Source of the DNA: Betaproteobacteria bacterium
GTDB lineage: Bacteria > Pseudomonadota > Gammaproteobacteria > Burkholderiales > SG8-39
Direction of reading: 5' to 3'
NCBI GenBank assembly: GCA_004297625.1
Contig: SCTY01000028.1
Span: forward strand, 196,848-260,847
Length of the DNA: 64,000 nucleotides
The number at the start of each line of letters is the position of its first letter. Positions within the stretch are counted from its first letter, which is position 1. A program made the translations under genes and the position numbers. Below are positions 44,115 to 54,780 of the stretch, piece by piece. The notes under the pieces are model-generated. The model saw only the letters and a list, made by a program, of their open reading frames with translations. It did no database searches and was not told the origin of the DNA.

Positions 44115-44671
44115 CGACCCCGCGGCGGCAGAAAGGCGCGACGCTTCTCGTTGCCCTCATCATGCTGACGGTGCTCATGATGTTCGTGGTGAGCAGCCTC
44201 AACACGTCCACGACCAACCTCAAGGTCGTGGGCAACATGCAGTCGCAGAGCGAGGCGCTCGCGGCAAGCCAGGAAGCGATCGAGACCGTGATCAGCACGA
44301 CGCAGTTCATCTCGACGCCCTCGAACGCGGTTCTCAATCCGTGCGGCACGGCCAACACGCTGTGCACGGACGTGACGGGAGACGGCACGCCGGAATACAC
44401 CACCACCCTGACGCCGCAGCCGACCTGTGTGACCGTGACTCCCATTAAGAACTCCCAGCTCGTCCTTACGAACGCAGAGGACCTGGGGTGCTCCGCCGGC
44501 CAGACGCAGCAGTTCGGCGTGGCGGGCGCGGTCACGGGCGACTCGCTGTGCTCGAACACCGTCTGGGAGATCAATGCGCAGACAGTCGGCGGTGCAACCG
44601 GTGCGTCCGTCTGGATCACTCAGGGGATCGGCGTACGCGTGAGCGCCGACGAAGCCGGCGCTTCCTGCTAG
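44111..44671 (+). CDS. pilX: PilX-type minor prepilin
   Basis: A 186-residue minor pilin read from a GTG that overlaps the pilW stop. The cut site is KGATLLVALIML; E5 is absent, as is normal for PilX. Several cysteine pairs are present in the soluble domain. It is followed after about 27 bases by pilY1. Confidence 0.85.
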   Translation: MTTPRRQKGATLLVALIMLTVLMMFVVSSLNTSTTNLKVVGNMQSQSEALAASQEAIETVISTTQFISTPSNAVLNPCGTANTLCTDVTGDGTPEYTTTLTPQPTCVTVTPIKNSQLVLTNAEDLGCSAGQTQQFGVAGAVTGDSLCSNTVWEINAQTVGGATGASVWITQGIGVRVSADEAGASC

Positions 44672-44698
44672 GCGGCAAGTCTCAGAAGGGAGATGGCA

Positions 44699-47600
44699 AT
44701 GAGAATTACACGAACACTGCTTACAGCGGCGGTTGCTTTCGGGCTGACCGCCTCGCTCGTGCAACGCGCCAACGCGGAGGACATCGACCTGTTCGTCGGT
44801 GCCGCCGCCAATACCGCCAACCCCAACGTGCTCGTCATCCTCGACAACAGCGCCAACTGGTCGTCCGCGTCCCAGCACTGGTCCGGCGGTTACAAGCAAG
44901 GCGAGTCCGAGCTGCGTGCGCTGCGCACGCTCGTCGGCGAGCTCAGCGACAAGGTGAACTTCGGCCTGATGATGCTGACGCCCGGCAGCGGCAGTGGTTA
45001 CGACGACGGCGGCTACGTGCGCTTCCACGTCCGGCCGATGACCGACACGAATATCGCCAAGTTCCAAGAGATGATCGGCCCCGACAGTGGCTGCGCCGAT
45101 GGATCGAATAGCTTGAACAGCAGTCCGAACTGCATCTACAAGAACTTCAACAGCGGCGAGCAGGTCGGTACCGACAAGGTCAACTACAGCGCTGCGCTGT
45201 ACGAGGCGTTCAAGTACTTCGGCGGCTACACCAGCCCGGCTAACGCGCACCTTGATCCCGCCGTCGCCGGCACGCCGACCGGCAAGGAGGGGTTCGGCCC
45301 GTACCGCTATGCGGGACCGATCCCGACGACCGAAACCAAGTATGACAAGGACGCCTTCATCGACCCGACGACGGGCAAGGCGCAGTACGCCAACTGGAAC
45401 GGCGTCGCCTGCGCTAAGAACTACGTGATTTTCATCGGCAACGGCTTCCCGAACAGCGAGCCCACCGAGATCGCGGACATCCTGACCCGCGTGGGCGGCT
45501 CGACGAGCCAGCTCCCGATGCCGACTTTCACCACGACCTCGTCGACGGTCACCAACAATCTGGGCACCGACACCGTTTGCGAAAGATCATCGGAATGTAC
45601 GACTAGGGCTTCCACGCTTTTCCCGGGTTTGTACGACAGCTACTCATGCACCGGGGGGACAACTCAGAGCGGTTGCAGCGGACAGAACCGCATCAACCAG
45701 ACCATGCAGGGCACGAAGACGGTCTACACCGTCACGGCGACCGGCCTCTCGGCGCTGCCGGGAAGCGAAGCGCGGTACGCCGATGAGTGGTCGCAGTTCG
45801 TCTACACCACGGACGTGAGCGACCAGCCGGGGCAGCAGAACATCAAGGTCTTCACGATCGACGTATTCAAGGACCAGCAGGACGCGCGGCAGACGGCGCT
45901 GCTCTCCAGCATGGCGAAGTACGGCGGCGGCAAGTACTTCCAGGCGAGCAGCGAGGAGGCGGTCCTCAACGCGCTGCGCGAGATCCTGATCGACATCCAG
46001 TCGGTGAACAGCGTGTTCGCGGCCGCGAGCTTGCCGATCAACGCGACCAACCGCTCGCAGAACGAGAACCAGGTCTTCATCGGCATGTTCCGTCCCGACC
46101 CCGGCGCGAAGCCGCGCTGGTACGGCAACACCAAGCGCTACCAGATCGCCCTCTTCGGCCAGGAAGCAAAGCTCGCCGACGCCGACGGGCGCGATGCGGT
46201 CTCCACGGAAACGGGCTTCATCCATGCGTGCTCGCGCAGCTTCTGGACGACCGATAGCGGCACGTACTGGACGTTCTCGCAGATCAGCGCCGGCCAGTGC
46301 ACCATCGCGACAACCTCCGTGTTCTCCGACACGCCGGACGGCCCGCTGGTCGAGAAAGGCGCGACCGCGGAGGTGGTGAGAAAGGGCAATAACCCCCCCA
46401 CCACCGACACGACGCCGACCAACGTCGTCAATCGCAACATCTACTCTTGCGAATATCCCGGCTCGGTCAGCTTGTATTGCCACCTGGGACCGAGCGGGAC
46501 GATGACTCCGTTCTCGAACGGGCTGGACGCGGACGGCTTCCCCTACGTCCCGGACTATATCCTTCCGTGGTGGGAAGGGTACCTGGACTTGCTGGGTAGC
46601 TCTGAACCCGAGCATCAGCGGATCGTCAACTTCACGCGCGGCCAGGATACCGAGGACGACAACGTCAACGCTTCCAACACCGACACGCGGCCTTCGCTGC
46701 ACGGCGACGTGGCGCACTCGCGGCCGCTGCCGGTGAACTACGGCGGCACCACGGGCGTCGTGCTCTATTACGGCGCGAACGACGGCACGTTCAAGTCGGT
46801 ACGCGGCTCCGACGGCAAGGAGCTGTGGTCCTTCATCGCGCCGGAGGATCATTGGAAATTGAGACGGCTGCAGCGCAACGAGCCGCTCGTTCTCTACCCG
46901 TCGATGACGACCCCGTACCCCACGCCGACGCCGACGCGCAAAGATTACTTCTTCGATGGTTCGGCGGGCCTGTTCCAGAACGCCGACAACAGCAAGATCT
47001 GGGTGTATCCGAGCATGCGCCGCGGCGGCAACATGTTGCAGGCCTTGGACGTGACGAACGTGACAGCGCCCCGCCTGCTGTGGCGTGCCGGTTGCTTCTA
47101 CGTCCCGTGGGGCTCCGATAGCACCGAGCGCGCCTGGCTGACCGGTGCGCCGCCCAGCAGCGGCCTGGGTCTGACGGCAACGTCGGACGGCTACTACTGC
47201 ACGCCGGGATTCGAGAACATCGGCCAGACCTGGTCGACGCCGACCGTCGCGCTCGTAAAGGGCTATAGCACCGATCCGAACCAGCCGCTGCTCGTCGTCG
47301 GCGGGGGGTACGATACGTGCGAGGACCTGGACGCGAAGAACAATACGACTTGCACCACCCCTCGCGGCCGCGGCGTGTACATCATCAACGCGGAAACCGG
47401 AGTGCCCGTGAAGGTATTCGGCGCCGATGGCACCGGCACGATCGAGCACAGCGTCGCGTCCGATGTCACGCTCGTGGACCGCAATTTCGACGGTTTCGCC
47501 GATCTCGCCTACTTCGCCGATACCGGCGGCGCGATCTACCGTATCGACTTCGTCGATCCCGCGACACTTGCGCCCCTTTCGAGCAGTAGCTGGAGAATGA

Positions 47601-48313
47601 CGAAAATCGCCTACACCACCGGCGGCGCGCGCAAGTTCCTGTTCGCGCCGGCGGCGCTGCCCTCGGCCGGCAAGGTGTACCTGACCGTCGGCTCGGGCGA
47701 CCGCGAGCGGCCGCTCCTCCAGAACTATCCCTACAACGAGAGCGTGCAGAACCGCTTTTACATGCTGATCGACAGCTTCGAGCTTCCCTCCACCGACCCA
47801 TTGGTAACCGCGGTAAACCTCGACGGCTCCGCGATGGACAACATGACCTCACAGGAGGCTGCGGGATGCAACCCGACGCAGACTTCGGGCGCGAAGGGAT
47901 GGTTCTTCGATCTCTCGCTCCGCGGCGAGCAGACGGTCACGTCGTCGGCGATTTTCGGCGGCCTGGTGTTCTTCAGCACCAACCACGCCGAGGAACCGGC
48001 GCCGGGCGTGTGCAACACCGAGCTTGGCGAAGCGCGTGGCTATGCGGTGAACCTCCTGAACGCCTCGGGCGCGGTCGGTACCGAAGCCCTGTGCGGCGGA
48101 ACGCGCTCGGCGGTGTTTGCCGGCGGCGGCCTGCCGCCCTCGCCGGTGACTGGAACGGTGCCGGTGAACGGCGTGCCGATCACGGTCATGATCGGCGGCG
48201 TGCAGCGCACGAACCCCGGCGAAAGCGCGCCGATCGGAGCGCAGCGCGTGCGCCCGGCGATCACGCAGCGCCGCTCGCGGATTTACTGGTATCAACATGG
48301 CGATCAACAATAA
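44699..48313 (+). CDS. pilY1: PilY1/PilC pilus-tip adhesin
   Basis: A 1204-residue exported protein (signal peptide ends near RANA-ED). The N-terminal half begins with VLVILDNSANWSS, a vWA-like start; the C-terminal half is the PilC beta-propeller, with the Ca2+ loop DRNFDGFADLAYFAD. I chose the ATG at 44699 because AAGGGAG lies 6 bases before it; an ATG at 44693 is too close to that site. It caps the pilus tip and controls retraction and surface sensing. Its end overlaps the glutaredoxin-like gene by 17 bases. Confidence 0.92.
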   Translation: MRITRTLLTAAVAFGLTASLVQRANAEDIDLFVGAAANTANPNVLVILDNSANWSSASQHWSGGYKQGESELRALRTLVGELSDKVNFGLMMLTPGSGSGYDDGGYVRFHVRPMTDTNIAKFQEMIGPDSGCADGSNSLNSSPNCIYKNFNSGEQVGTDKVNYSAALYEAFKYFGGYTSPANAHLDPAVAGTPTGKEGFGPYRYAGPIPTTETKYDKDAFIDPTTGKAQYANWNGVACAKNYVIFIGNGFPNSEPTEIADILTRVGGSTSQLPMPTFTTTSSTVTNNLGTDTVCERSSECTTRASTLFPGLYDSYSCTGGTTQSGCSGQNRINQTMQGTKTVYTVTATGLSALPGSEARYADEWSQFVYTTDVSDQPGQQNIKVFTIDVFKDQQDARQTALLSSMAKYGGGKYFQASSEEAVLNALREILIDIQSVNSVFAAASLPINATNRSQNENQVFIGMFRPDPGAKPRWYGNTKRYQIALFGQEAKLADADGRDAVSTETGFIHACSRSFWTTDSGTYWTFSQISAGQCTIATTSVFSDTPDGPLVEKGATAEVVRKGNNPPTTDTTPTNVVNRNIYSCEYPGSVSLYCHLGPSGTMTPFSNGLDADGFPYVPDYILPWWEGYLDLLGSSEPEHQRIVNFTRGQDTEDDNVNASNTDTRPSLHGDVAHSRPLPVNYGGTTGVVLYYGANDGTFKSVRGSDGKELWSFIAPEDHWKLRRLQRNEPLVLYPSMTTPYPTPTPTRKDYFFDGSAGLFQNADNSKIWVYPSMRRGGNMLQALDVTNVTAPRLLWRAGCFYVPWGSDSTERAWLTGAPPSSGLGLTATSDGYYCTPGFENIGQTWSTPTVALVKGYSTDPNQPLLVVGGGYDTCEDLDAKNNTTCTTPRGRGVYIINAETGVPVKVFGADGTGTIEHSVASDVTLVDRNFDGFADLAYFADTGGAIYRIDFVDPATLAPLSSSSWRMTKIAYTTGGARKFLFAPAALPSAGKVYLTVGSGDRERPLLQNYPYNESVQNRFYMLIDSFELPSTDPLVTAVNLDGSAMDNMTSQEAAGCNPTQTSGAKGWFFDLSLRGEQTVTSSAIFGGLVFFSTNHAEEPAPGVCNTELGEARGYAVNLLNASGAVGTEALCGGTRSAVFAGGGLPPSPVTGTVPVNGVPITVMIGGVQRTNPGESAPIGAQRVRPAITQRRSRIYWYQHGDQQ

Positions 48314-48857
48314 GACCGGCAGCATGATGGCGGCAGTTGCCATAGTGCTGTTCGCGGCGGGCACGGCCGACGCGCAACTCTATCGCTGGACGGATCCTTC
48401 CGGTCGCGTTCACTTCACCGACACGCCGCCGCCGCCGAACGCCAGGAACGTCCAGAAGAAGCGCGTCGCGCCTCCTCCGAGCGAGGCGGCCAAGCCGGCC
48501 GAGCCCTTCGCAGTGCAGCAGGCCCGCAAGAACTCGCCGGTCACCCTTTACACTGGACCGAACTGCGACGCTTGCGGGCAGGCGCGCAAACTGCTCAACG
48601 AGCGCGGCGTGCCGTTCAAGGAAGTGAGCGTGGCCGACGAGGCGCGCGCCGAGGAGCTGAAGAAGGCCGTCGGCGGAAGCATAATCCCCGCGATTGTCGT
48701 TGGCGCGAGCACGCAAATGGGGTTCGAGCAAAACACCTACCAGGCGCTCTTGGACGCGGCGGGCTATCCCAAGACCGGAATTCTTCCGGCGCAAAAGCCG
48801 AAGGAGCCGACAGCGACGGCGCGAATCAATACCCCGCCCCGCTCCACGCCGCGTTAG
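48297..48857 (+). CDS. exported DUF4124 plus glutaredoxin-like protein
   Basis: A 186-residue protein. A signal peptide (MMAAVAIVLFAAGTADA) precedes a DUF4124 segment (QLYRWTDPSGRVHFTDTPPP); a glutaredoxin fold follows from about residue 80, with the redox pair in GPNCDACGQARKLL and IIPAIVVGA. A Pro-rich tail ends it. It should act in the periplasm. Coupled to pilY1 by a 17-base overlap, it is the last gene of the pilus operon; it may handle disulfides in the cysteine-rich minor pilins (inference). Confidence 0.85.
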   Translation: MAINNKTGSMMAAVAIVLFAAGTADAQLYRWTDPSGRVHFTDTPPPPNARNVQKKRVAPPPSEAAKPAEPFAVQQARKNSPVTLYTGPNCDACGQARKLLNERGVPFKEVSVADEARAEELKKAVGGSIIPAIVVGASTQMGFEQNTYQALLDAAGYPKTGILPAQKPKEPTATARINTPPRSTPR

Positions 48858-48865
48858 GCCGTGCG

Positions 48866-49807
48866 CTAGCGCTGCAGCTCGCGCGGAAGCGTGAAGACCA
48901 CACTCTCCGTAATCCCCTCCAGCGGCCGCACGCTAACGGCGCCGAGCGCCTTTAGGCGCGCGATGAGCTCGTCCACCAGCTTCTCCGGCGCCGAAGCGCC
49001 CGCGGTGACGCCGACGCGGCGCTTGCCGGCGATCCACTCGGGCCGCAGCTCCGCCGCGCTGTCGACCATGTACGCGGGAACGCCCATGTTCCGCGCCACC
49101 TCGCGCAGCCGGTTGGAGTTGGAGCTGTTCGGCGAGCCGACGACGATGACCACGTCGCACTGCGGCGCCATGAACTTCACGGCATCCTGGCGGTTCTGCG
49201 TGGCGTAGCAGATATCGTCGCGCTTGGGTCCGCGGATCGCGGGAAAACGGGCCTTGAGCGCGGCGACGATCGATTTTGCGTCGTCCACCGAGAGCGTCGT
49301 CTGTGTCACATAGGCAACCCGCTCGGGCGATGCGAGCTGCAGCGCGGCCACGTCGTGCACGGTTTCGACGAGATGCATGCCCCTCGCCGCCTGCCCCATC
49401 GTGCCCTCGGCCTCGGGGTGCCCGCGATGGCCGATCATCACCACCTCGTAGCCTTCCCTCAGCATCTTGGTTACTTCTACGTGCACCTTGGTGACCAGCG
49501 GGCAGGTGGCATCGAACACCTTCAGGCCGCGCTGCTCGGCGTCGGCGCGCACCGACTTCGGCACGCCGTGCGCGCTGAAAATGACGGTCGCGCCGGAGGG
49601 CACCTCGTCGAGCTCCTCGACGAACACCGCGCCTTTCGCGCGCAGGCTGTCCACCACGTACTTGTTATGCACGATCTCGTGGCGCACGTAGATCGGCGCG
49701 CCCCGCTGCTCGAGCGCGCGCTCGACGATCTCGATGGCGCGCTCAACGCCGGCGCAGAAGCCGCGGGGGTTCGCCAGGACCACGTCCAAGGATCGATTGT
49801 CTTCCAT
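48866..49807 (-). CDS. ispH: 4-hydroxy-3-methylbut-2-enyl diphosphate reductase
   Basis: A 313-residue [4Fe-4S] enzyme of the MEP pathway that makes isopentenyl and dimethylallyl diphosphate. The three cluster cysteines are in [25 protein letters not shown] and [11 protein letters not shown]... region (DICYATQN); the substrate motif [11 protein letters not shown] is present. It follows the HD hydrolase gene with a one-base overlap. Confidence 0.95.
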   Translation of the reverse strand: MEDNRSLDVVLANPRGFCAGVERAIEIVERALEQRGAPIYVRHEIVHNKYVVDSLRAKGAVFVEELDEVPSGATVIFSAHGVPKSVRADAEQRGLKVFDATCPLVTKVHVEVTKMLREGYEVVMIGHRGHPEAEGTMGQAARGMHLVETVHDVAALQLASPERVAYVTQTTLSVDDAKSIVAALKARFPAIRGPKRDDICYATQNRQDAVKFMAPQCDVVIVVGSPNSSNSNRLREVARNMGVPAYMVDSAAELRPEWIAGKRRVGVTAGASAPEKLVDELIARLKALGAVSVRPLEGITESVVFTLPRELQR

Positions 49808-50337
49808 CAGGGCCGCTCGCTATACGCCGCGTCGAATGCCGCTTCGAGCCGCGGGTGAGCGCCGCGCACGCCGTCGACGACTTTCTTCGCCCACTCGAAG
49901 TACTCGCGCCGCCGCGCGCGATCCCAGTGCGCCGGCGGCCGGGTGGCGACGTCGCGCAGGTTGCAGGTCTTGTCGGCGAGCTTGACGAGCTTCGCCTCCG
50001 GGCTCAAGCCGGCGGCGTGCTCGATCTGCAAGCGCTTGCGCTCCGCTTTGGGCAGCCGCTTGTCGTCGGTCACTTCGGCAACGATCCCGGCCACGCGCGC
50101 GCCGAAAGCGTCCGCCAGCTCCTCTGGCGTCGTGGCGGTGTCCTCGACGGTGTCGTGCAGCAGCGCTGCGCACAGCACTTCGACATCGGTGACGCCGCCT
50201 TCGTTCACCAGCAGGTCCGCAAGCGCGATGGGGTGGTTGATGTAGGGCGAGGCCTCGGCGTCCTTGCGCCGCTGGTCGCGGTGCTTATGCGCCGCAAAGG
50301 CGAGCGCCTTAAGAAGAAGCGCGAGCTCGGCTTTCAT
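49807..50337 (-). CDS. MESH1/SpoT-like HD hydrolase
   Basis: A 176-residue HD-domain protein. The pattern [14 protein letters not shown] (H35), [10 protein letters not shown] (H61, D62, E65, D66) and [12 protein letters not shown] (D122) is that of the hydrolase domain of SpoT and of the stand-alone enzyme MESH1, which removes the 3'-pyrophosphate of (p)ppGpp. No synthetase domain is present. It lies in the ribF-ileS-lspA-ispH operon, in the slot often held by fkpB. The ATG at 50337 lies inside lspA (29-base overlap). Substrate alarmone hydrolysis is inferred from residues, not shown. Confidence 0.82.
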   Translation of the reverse strand: MKAELALLLKALAFAAHKHRDQRRKDAEASPYINHPIALADLLVNEGGVTDVEVLCAALLHDTVEDTATTPEELADAFGARVAGIVAEVTDDKRLPKAERKRLQIEHAAGLSPEAKLVKLADKTCNLRDVATRPPAHWDRARRREYFEWAKKVVDGVRGAHPRLEAAFDAAYSERP

Positions 50338-50794
50338 GATGGGCAAAGCCGTCGAGAATCAGCAGCGCCGCGCCGACCGTGATCGCCGAATCGGCCACGT
50401 TGAATGCCGGCCAGTGCCAGCCCGCGGCGTGCAGGTCGATAAAATCGACCACGTGGCCGAAGCGTAGCCGATCGATCACGTTGCCGATCGCGCCGCCGAG
50501 GATGAGCGAAAGCCCCGCGCAGAACATGCGCCGCCCGGGGGAGCGCAGCAGCAGCCAGGAAACGATGAGCGCCGCGCCGAGCGCAAAGGCCACGAGGATC
50601 GGCGTCTGCCAGCCCCCGGCTTGGGCGAGAAAGCTGAACGCCGCACCCTTGTTGAATACCAGCACGAGGTTGAGGAACCCGGTGATCTCGAGGCGCTCTC
50701 CGGACGCGAAGCGCGCGAGGATCACCCACTTCGCAAGCTGATCGGCCGCCACGATGGCGAGCGCTCCGGCGAACCAGCCCCAGGCCTTACGCAT
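50309..50794 (-). CDS. lspA: lipoprotein signal peptidase II
   Basis: A 161-residue, four-helix aspartyl peptidase that cleaves prolipoprotein signal peptides. Catalytic aspartates lie in [16 protein letters not shown] and [11 protein letters not shown]. It overlaps ileS by 8 bases upstream and the HD hydrolase by 29 bases downstream. Confidence 0.94.
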   Translation of the reverse strand: MRKAWGWFAGALAIVAADQLAKWVILARFASGERLEITGFLNLVLVFNKGAAFSFLAQAGGWQTPILVAFALGAALIVSWLLLRSPGRRMFCAGLSLILGGAIGNVIDRLRFGHVVDFIDLHAAGWHWPAFNVADSAITVGAALLILDGFAHHESRARASS

Positions 50795-53549
50795 GCTTGC
50801 GCGCCTCTCCGGAACCGCGCAGGTTCGTCTGGCAGCGGCCGCACAGGCCTTCTTCGTTCACGTCCGGGCTGTAGTGCCAGCAGCGCTCGCATTTCGGGTG
50901 CGGGCTCGTCGAGACTTCGACGGCGAAGGTGCCGCGATGCACGCGTGCCGCGGACGTCAGCATCACGAACTTCAGCTCGTTGCCCAGGCTCGTAAGGATC
51001 TCGTAGTCGCGGCCCTCGGCGTGGAAGTCGACTTCCGCCTGCAGAGAGGATCCGACTTTGCCTTCAGCGCGCAAAGCTTCGATGCTCTTCCTGACGGGAT
51101 CGCGCAGCTCGCGCAGCCGCTGCCATTTGGCGAGAAGCTCTTCCGCGTCGGCCTGGCGCGGCAGCTCGTGCCAGGTATGGAAGAACACGCTGTCGTCCTT
51201 CTTGCCCGTGAATACCTGCCACAGTTCCTCCGCCGTGAACGACAGGATGGGCGCCATCAGCCGCACCAGGCTGTGGGTGATGTGACAGAGCGCGGTCTGC
51301 GCCGAGCGTCGCGCGGGCGCGTCCGCCTTGCAGGTATAAAGCCTGTCCTTGAGGAGGTCGACGAAGAACGCTCCGAGGTCCTCGGAGCAAAACGCCTGGA
51401 GCTTCTGCGCCACGAGGTGAAACTGGTAGCGCGCGTAGTGTTCGCTCACCTCCTCCTGCATGCGCGCCGCCATGGCAATGGCATAACGGTCCATTTCGAC
51501 CATCTCGGCCACCGGCAGCGCGTGCTTTGCTGCATCGAAGTCGGCCGTGTTGGCGAGCAGGAAACGCAGCGTGTTGCGCACCCGCCGATAGCTTTCCACC
51601 ACGCGCTTGAGGATCTCGTTGGAGATGAAAAGCTCTCCCGAGTAATCCGTGGAGGCCACCCACAGGCGCAGGATCTCCGCGCCCAGGCTGCTCGACACCT
51701 GTTGCGGGGCGACGACGTTGCCCTTGGACTTCGACATCTTGCGGCCTTCGCCATCGACGACGAAGCCGTGAGTCAGCAGGCTTTTATAGGGCGGTACGCC
51801 GTCCAGCATGCACGACACAAGAAGCGAGGAGTGGAACCACCCGCGGTGCTGGTCCGACCCCTCCAGATAAAGGTCGGCCGGGAAGCTCGTGTCTTGCTTG
51901 TGCGAGCCGCGCATCACGGTGAAGTGGGTCGATCCTGAATCGAACCAGACGTCCAGCGTGTCGCGGCTTTTCTCGTAGCTCGCCGCGTCGGCTCCCAGAA
52001 GCGATTCGGCAGTTATCGACTGCCAGGCCTCGATTCCGCCCTTTTCCACCTGCTTCGCAACCTGCTCGAGGAGCTCGGGCGTGCGCGGATGCAGCTTGCC
52101 CGTCTCGCGGTGCAGGAAGAAAGGCATCGGCACGCCCCACTGGCGCTGCCGCGACAGCGTCCAGTCCGGGCGATTGGCGATCATGCCGTGCAGGCGCGCC
52201 TGGCCCCACGACGGAAAGAACTCGGTGCTATCGATGCCGCGCAATGCCGTGGCGCGCAGCGATTCGCCGGCCACCGGTTTGTCCATCGAGGCAAACCACT
52301 GCGTCGTCGCGCGCAGAATCACCGGCGTCTTGTGCCGCCAGCAATGCATGTAGCTGTGCGTGTAGCTTTCGCGCGCGAAGAGTACGCCGCGTTCTTCCAC
52401 GCTCTTCAGGATTTTGGCGTTCGCTTCCCACACCATCATCCCGCCGAAAAGCGGCAGCGACGCCGCGAACCGGCCGTCGCCCATTACCGGCGTGAGGATC
52501 TCGTCGTCCTTCATGCCGTAACGGCGGCAGGAATCGAAGTCCTCGACGCCGTAGGCGGGCGCAGAATGCACGATGCCCGTGCCCGCATCGAGCGTTACGT
52601 AATCCCCGAGATAAACCGGTACGGTGCGGTCGTAGAACGGATGGCGGAAACGGATGTACTCGAGCGCCGTGCCCTTGCACGAGGCGAGCGACTTGCCGGA
52701 GAGCTTGTAGCGCTCGAGGCAGGCCTGCTGCAGCTCTGCCGCGAGGATCAGCAGGCCCTTTTCCGTGTCGACGAGGTTGTAGGTCAGCTCCGGATGGACG
52801 TTCAGCGCCTGGCTGGCGGGTAGCGTCCATGGCGTCGTCGTCCAGATGACGGCGTAGCCCGGCTTTTGGATCGGCGTGGCGAACGCCTTGGCGAGCTTCT
52901 CCGGCTCGGCGAACGCAAAGCCCACGTCGATCGCCGGATCTTTGCGGTCCTCGTACTCGACCTCGGCTTCGGCGAGCGCAGAGCCGCAGTCGAAGCACCA
53001 GTTGACGGGCTTCAGGCCGCGGTAGACGTAGCCCTTCTCGAGCAGCCGGCCGAGGACGCGGATTTCGTCCGCCTCGTTGCGAAACGCCATGGTGAGGTAG
53101 GGATTCGCCCAGTCGCCGAGAACCCCGAGACGCTCGAAATCCTTTTTCTGGCGCTCGATCTGCTCGGTGGCGAAAGCCCGGCACAGCCGCTGCGTTTCCT
53201 CCGCGCTCAGGTTCTTGCCATGCTTTTTCTCGATCTGGACTTCGATCGGCATTCCGTGGCAATCCCAGCCTGGCACATAGGGCGCATCGAAGCCGGCGAG
53301 CGACTTCGATTTCACGATGATGTCCTTGAGGATCTTGTTGACCGCCGTGCCGATATGGATGTCGCCGTTGGCGTACGGCGGCCCGTCGTGCAGCACGAAG
53401 CGCGGCCGCCCGTGCGCGATCTGCCGCAGGCGGCGGTAGACGCCCTTGTCATGCCATTCCTTCACCCACTGCGGCTCGCGCTTGGCGAGGTCTCCGCGCA
53501 TCGGGAACGGCGTTTCGAGAAGATTCAGCGTGTCTTTGTAATCAGCCAT
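50787..53549 (-). CDS. ileS: isoleucyl-tRNA synthetase
   Basis: A class I synthetase of 920 residues, from the ATG at 53549 ([20 protein letters not shown]). The HIGH motif is in [14 protein letters not shown] (HIGT), KMSKS is in [10 protein letters not shown], and a C-terminal zinc site reads CERCWHYSP then CGRCQTN. The editing domain is present (TTPWTLPAS). It overlaps ribF by 8 bases. Confidence 0.96.
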   Translation of the reverse strand: MADYKDTLNLLETPFPMRGDLAKREPQWVKEWHDKGVYRRLRQIAHGRPRFVLHDGPPYANGDIHIGTAVNKILKDIIVKSKSLAGFDAPYVPGWDCHGMPIEVQIEKKHGKNLSAEETQRLCRAFATEQIERQKKDFERLGVLGDWANPYLTMAFRNEADEIRVLGRLLEKGYVYRGLKPVNWCFDCGSALAEAEVEYEDRKDPAIDVGFAFAEPEKLAKAFATPIQKPGYAVIWTTTPWTLPASQALNVHPELTYNLVDTEKGLLILAAELQQACLERYKLSGKSLASCKGTALEYIRFRHPFYDRTVPVYLGDYVTLDAGTGIVHSAPAYGVEDFDSCRRYGMKDDEILTPVMGDGRFAASLPLFGGMMVWEANAKILKSVEERGVLFARESYTHSYMHCWRHKTPVILRATTQWFASMDKPVAGESLRATALRGIDSTEFFPSWGQARLHGMIANRPDWTLSRQRQWGVPMPFFLHRETGKLHPRTPELLEQVAKQVEKGGIEAWQSITAESLLGADAASYEKSRDTLDVWFDSGSTHFTVMRGSHKQDTSFPADLYLEGSDQHRGWFHSSLLVSCMLDGVPPYKSLLTHGFVVDGEGRKMSKSKGNVVAPQQVSSSLGAEILRLWVASTDYSGELFISNEILKRVVESYRRVRNTLRFLLANTADFDAAKHALPVAEMVEMDRYAIAMAARMQEEVSEHYARYQFHLVAQKLQAFCSEDLGAFFVDLLKDRLYTCKADAPARRSAQTALCHITHSLVRLMAPILSFTAEELWQVFTGKKDDSVFFHTWHELPRQADAEELLAKWQRLRELRDPVRKSIEALRAEGKVGSSLQAEVDFHAEGRDYEILTSLGNELKFVMLTSAARVHRGTFAVEVSTSPHPKCERCWHYSPDVNEEGLCGRCQTNLRGSGEARKHA

Positions 53550-54456
53550 GTCTCGCAAAATATTCGCGCGCCTGAAGCGCGTCGCGCGCTATGGCGGCTT
53601 TCAAAGCTTCCAGACCGTCGTATTTCTGCTCGTCGCGCAGCTTCTTGAGGAAGCGCACGCGCAGATGCTCGCCGTAGAGCTCGCGGTCCCAATCGAAGAG
53701 GTGCACTTCCAGGAGCGGCATCGCTACCGGGTTCACCGTCGGCCGCCGCCCCAGGCTTGCGACCCCGCGCCCGAAGCCATGGACCTCCACGACGAAAATC
53801 CCGGAGAGCGGCGGCGGGCGGCGCAGAATGATGTTGGCGGTCGGAAACCCGAGCCCGCGCCCGAGCTTCGCGCCGTGCGCGACGCGCCCGCTGATGGTGT
53901 AGGAATGACCCAAAAGCCGCTCGGCAGTACGCAAATCGCCTGCGGCGAGCGCGGCGCGGACCGAAGAACTCGATACCCGCGCGCCCTCGAACACGACGTC
54001 GGGCATTGCCTCCAGCTCGAAGCCGTAGCGCCTGCCGGCTGCCTCGAGCGCCGAGTAATCGCCCGCACGGCGTTCGCCGAAGCGGAAATCCCGGCCGATG
54101 AGCAGCCATTGGACGGCGAGCTCGTCGATCAGCACCTCCTTGATGAAGCGCTCGGCGCCGAGCGCGGCAAAGCGCGCATCGAACCGCGCGATGTGCACGT
54201 GCTGGATGCCTGCCTCGGCGATGAGGGCAAGCTTGTCGCGCAAGCGAGTAAGCCGTGCCGGCGCCGCTTCGGCCGCGAAAAACTCGCGCGGATGGGGCTC
54301 GAACGTCAGTACGCAGGAGGTCAAATCCAGCTCGCGCGCCTTCTCGGTCACGCGCTCGATGAGCGCGCGATGGCCGCGGTGCACGCCATCGAAGTTGCCG
54401 ATCGTCAGCGCACACCGGCCCCGGGCGCGCTGCAAAGAGCCGTGCGTGACGACCAT
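53542..54456 (-). CDS. ribF: bifunctional riboflavin kinase/FMN adenylyltransferase
   Basis: A 304-residue protein making FMN and FAD. The N-terminal adenylyltransferase part has [17 protein letters not shown] and [14 protein letters not shown]; the C-terminal kinase part has [11 protein letters not shown] and [14 protein letters not shown]. It is the first gene of the ribF-ileS-lspA-HD-ispH operon. Confidence 0.95.
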   Translation of the reverse strand: MVVTHGSLQRARGRCALTIGNFDGVHRGHRALIERVTEKARELDLTSCVLTFEPHPREFFAAEAAPARLTRLRDKLALIAEAGIQHVHIARFDARFAALGAERFIKEVLIDELAVQWLLIGRDFRFGERRAGDYSALEAAGRRYGFELEAMPDVVFEGARVSSSSVRAALAAGDLRTAERLLGHSYTISGRVAHGAKLGRGLGFPTANIILRRPPPLSGIFVVEVHGFGRGVASLGRRPTVNPVAMPLLEVHLFDWDRELYGEHLRVRFLKKLRDEQKYDGLEALKAAIARDALQAREYFARHG

Positions 54457-54476
54457 GGACTCGGTTAAAACGCTGA

Positions 54477-54482
54477 ATTATA
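54477..54482 (-). promoter_or_regulatory. -10 element of the ribF operon promoter
   Basis: A perfect TATAAT on the minus strand, 21 bases upstream of the ribF ATG, with a weak TTCGAG 16 bases further up. The -35 candidate is poor. It would give a short leader to the ribF operon and overlaps the start of the decayed DUF962 gene. Confidence 0.4.
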
Positions 54483-54490
54483 GTGCTTTT

Positions 54491-54741
54491 GTGAAGGATC
54501 TCGAAGCGCAAATGGCCTTCAACGCGCCGACCACCACGATACGCGCAACAAGGCGACGCATTTCGTCGACGGCTCCTGGCCACATCTTCGAGGGGGCAAG
54601 CCCGCGCTCGTCGACGCCGTGTTCCAGGTGTTCGTCGCGCCGCTATTTCCCGGCGCTGAAATTTTCTTTGCCTTAGGCTATAAACGCAGGCTGCGATCCG
54701 CCGCGCAGGAGCGCGCGCTGCGCACGCGCGCGGATGCCTGA
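54491..54741 (+). pseudogene. decayed DUF962 (Mpo1-like) membrane protein gene
   Basis: From a GTG at 54491 the frame reads VKDLEAQMAFNA. The family continuation ADHHDTRNKATHFV appears in another frame; after a large gap the piece PGHIFEGA returns to the first frame; then KPALVDAVFQVFVAPLFPGA and EIFFALGYKRRLR run in the second frame to a TGA at 54739. These are the known segments of DUF962 proteins in right order. About half of the usual 170-180 residues, the middle helices, is missing. At least two frame changes plus a deletion mean a true pseudogene. Confidence 0.65.
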
Positions 54742-54780
54742 CAGCGAACTGACGATCCAAAGCCTTCCGGGGGAGGTTGC

